A stretch of DNA of 64,000 nucleotides from PFJX01 sp040751755 (GTDB lineage Bacteria; Pseudomonadota; Gammaproteobacteria; Burkholderiales; Thiobacillaceae), in NCBI GenBank assembly GCA_040751755.1, contig JBFMHC010000035.1, forward strand, positions 1 to 64,000. The letters run 5' to 3'. Under the pieces are notes generated by a model. The model ran no database searches, was not told the DNA's origin, and saw only the letters and a list, made by a program, of their open reading frames with translations. Positions 63,574-64,000 of this stretch are shown here, piece after piece. The first letter of the stretch is position 1. Every line of letters begins with the position of its first letter. Both the position numbers and the translations under genes were made by a program.

Positions 63574-64000
63574 TGAACACCTCACACAGCTTGGCGACAC
63601 GCTGGTCCCATGAGTTCGCTTCGGCATGGGCACGGATGGCGCCACGGTCCCAGGCGTTGCCCAGGCCCCGGTCGATGGCCTGCAACAGCGCCGGCCCGTC
63701 GCCGAAGGGCACCGTCTCTCCCAGTTCCTGTCTGCACACCACCTCCGGGTTGCCGTCCACGTCCGTCGTCACCACCGGCAGGCCGCAGGCCATGGCCTCC
63801 AGGAACACGTTGGCCCAGCCTTCCCGGCGCGTGGCGAGGACGAACAGGTCGGCGGCGGAGAGCGGCCATTTCAGCTCGTCCGGCTTCATGGGGCCGAGGA
63901 AGCGCACGTGTTCCTCCAGGCCCAGTTCCGCGACCTGCCGGCGCAGCTGCGCCTCCATGTTGTCCGCGCCGGTGGCGCCGCCGACGATGAGGTAGCGCAG
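63554..64000 (-). CDS. Glycosyltransferase family 1/4 enzyme, C-terminal part
   Basis: 149 residues up to the right edge. The frame is open past 64000: residues LRYLIVGGATGADN precede the first Met, so the N-terminal half lies outside. The C-terminal donor half is seen, with LGLEEHVRFLGPMKPDEL, the acidic AADLFVLATRREGWANVFLEAMACGLPVVTTD (EX7E-type motif), a GT-B fold. It is the upstream gene of the beta-helix/O-ligase operon and another member of the exopolysaccharide pathway. Confidence 0.9.
   Translation of the reverse strand: MRYLIVGGATGADNMEAQLRRQVAELGLEEHVRFLGPMKPDELKWPLSAADLFVLATRREGWANVFLEAMACGLPVVTTDVDGNPEVVCRQELGETVPFGDGPALLQAIDRGLGNAWDRGAIRAHAEANSWDQRVAKLCEVFSEPTIA

Noticed and set aside
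62574..64000. Exosortase gene or PEP-CTERM protein expected near this locus
   Set aside because: I looked for the exosortase and for C-terminal PEP-motif/transmembrane/Arg tails and saw none; they may lie beyond the right edge.

Overview
The window comes from the chromosome of a high-GC Gram-negative bacterium, most likely a betaproteobacterium of the Rhodocyclales/Nitrosomonadales type. The basis is the ubiJ-ubiB pair, a Pcm-like methyltransferase/rhodanese/TolC/waaA block, an adenosylcobalamin-dependent ribonucleotide reductase and an exosortase-A (PEP-CTERM) associated polysaccharide locus. The genus cannot be settled from this sequence. I saw no rRNA, tRNA, CRISPR array, integrase or insertion sequence. 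Genes are densely packed, with many 1-4 base overlaps.

Left part (1-11.4 kb): the end of a TonB gene, a secreted Sel1-repeat protein, a MacA/split-MacB export operon with an extra secreted protein, selO, a small dimeric-barrel (ABM-like) protein whose promoter carries a near-perfect IscR type-1 site, and thiC behind a TPP riboswitch with its own terminator. A glycine-zipper envelope protein follows.

Transport and envelope block (11.4-25.6 kb): a TetR regulator sits behind a perfect 11-bp-arm operator that covers its promoter. It heads an operon like cecR-ybhGFSR (membrane fusion protein, double ATPase, two ABC-2 permeases). Then come a Pcm-like methyltransferase, a rhodanese, TolC, waaA and a UDP-glucuronate epimerase. 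A TlpA-like thioredoxin gene lies behind a well-formed c-di-GMP-I (GEMM) riboswitch with a clear promoter. A thioredoxin-reductase-like flavoprotein lacking the CxxC, a MidA-like methyltransferase and two small conserved proteins complete the block.

Middle part (25.7-46.2 kb): secA, a DciA-like protein, aroK, a large O-antigen-ligase-like protein with an apparent beta-sandwich insertion, a VanZ-like protein, a sodium:solute symporter, a FadL porin, ubiB-ubiJ, the methionine-salvage genes mtnA-mtnB, a membrane protein, nrdJ, a PIN/Phd toxin-antitoxin pair and xth. mtnB contains an in-frame copy of a GC-rich palindromic repeat that also lies beside secA.

Right part (46.2-64 kb): an exosortase-A-type exopolysaccharide locus. 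It holds a polysaccharide deacetylase, a PLP decarboxylase, an AMP-forming ligase, a FemAB/GNAT transferase, a DegT-like aminotransferase, an acyl carrier protein, hydrolases 2 and 1, two sulfotransferase-like proteins, two unusual DxD glycosyltransferase-like proteins, a flippase, a GT4 glycosyltransferase, an O-glycosylation ligase, a beta-helix protein and the end of another glycosyltransferase. The ligase + carrier protein + decarboxylase + FemAB set looks like a small activation-and-transfer pathway that decorates the polysaccharide. The exosortase and any PEP-CTERM substrates are not in the window and may lie beyond the right edge.
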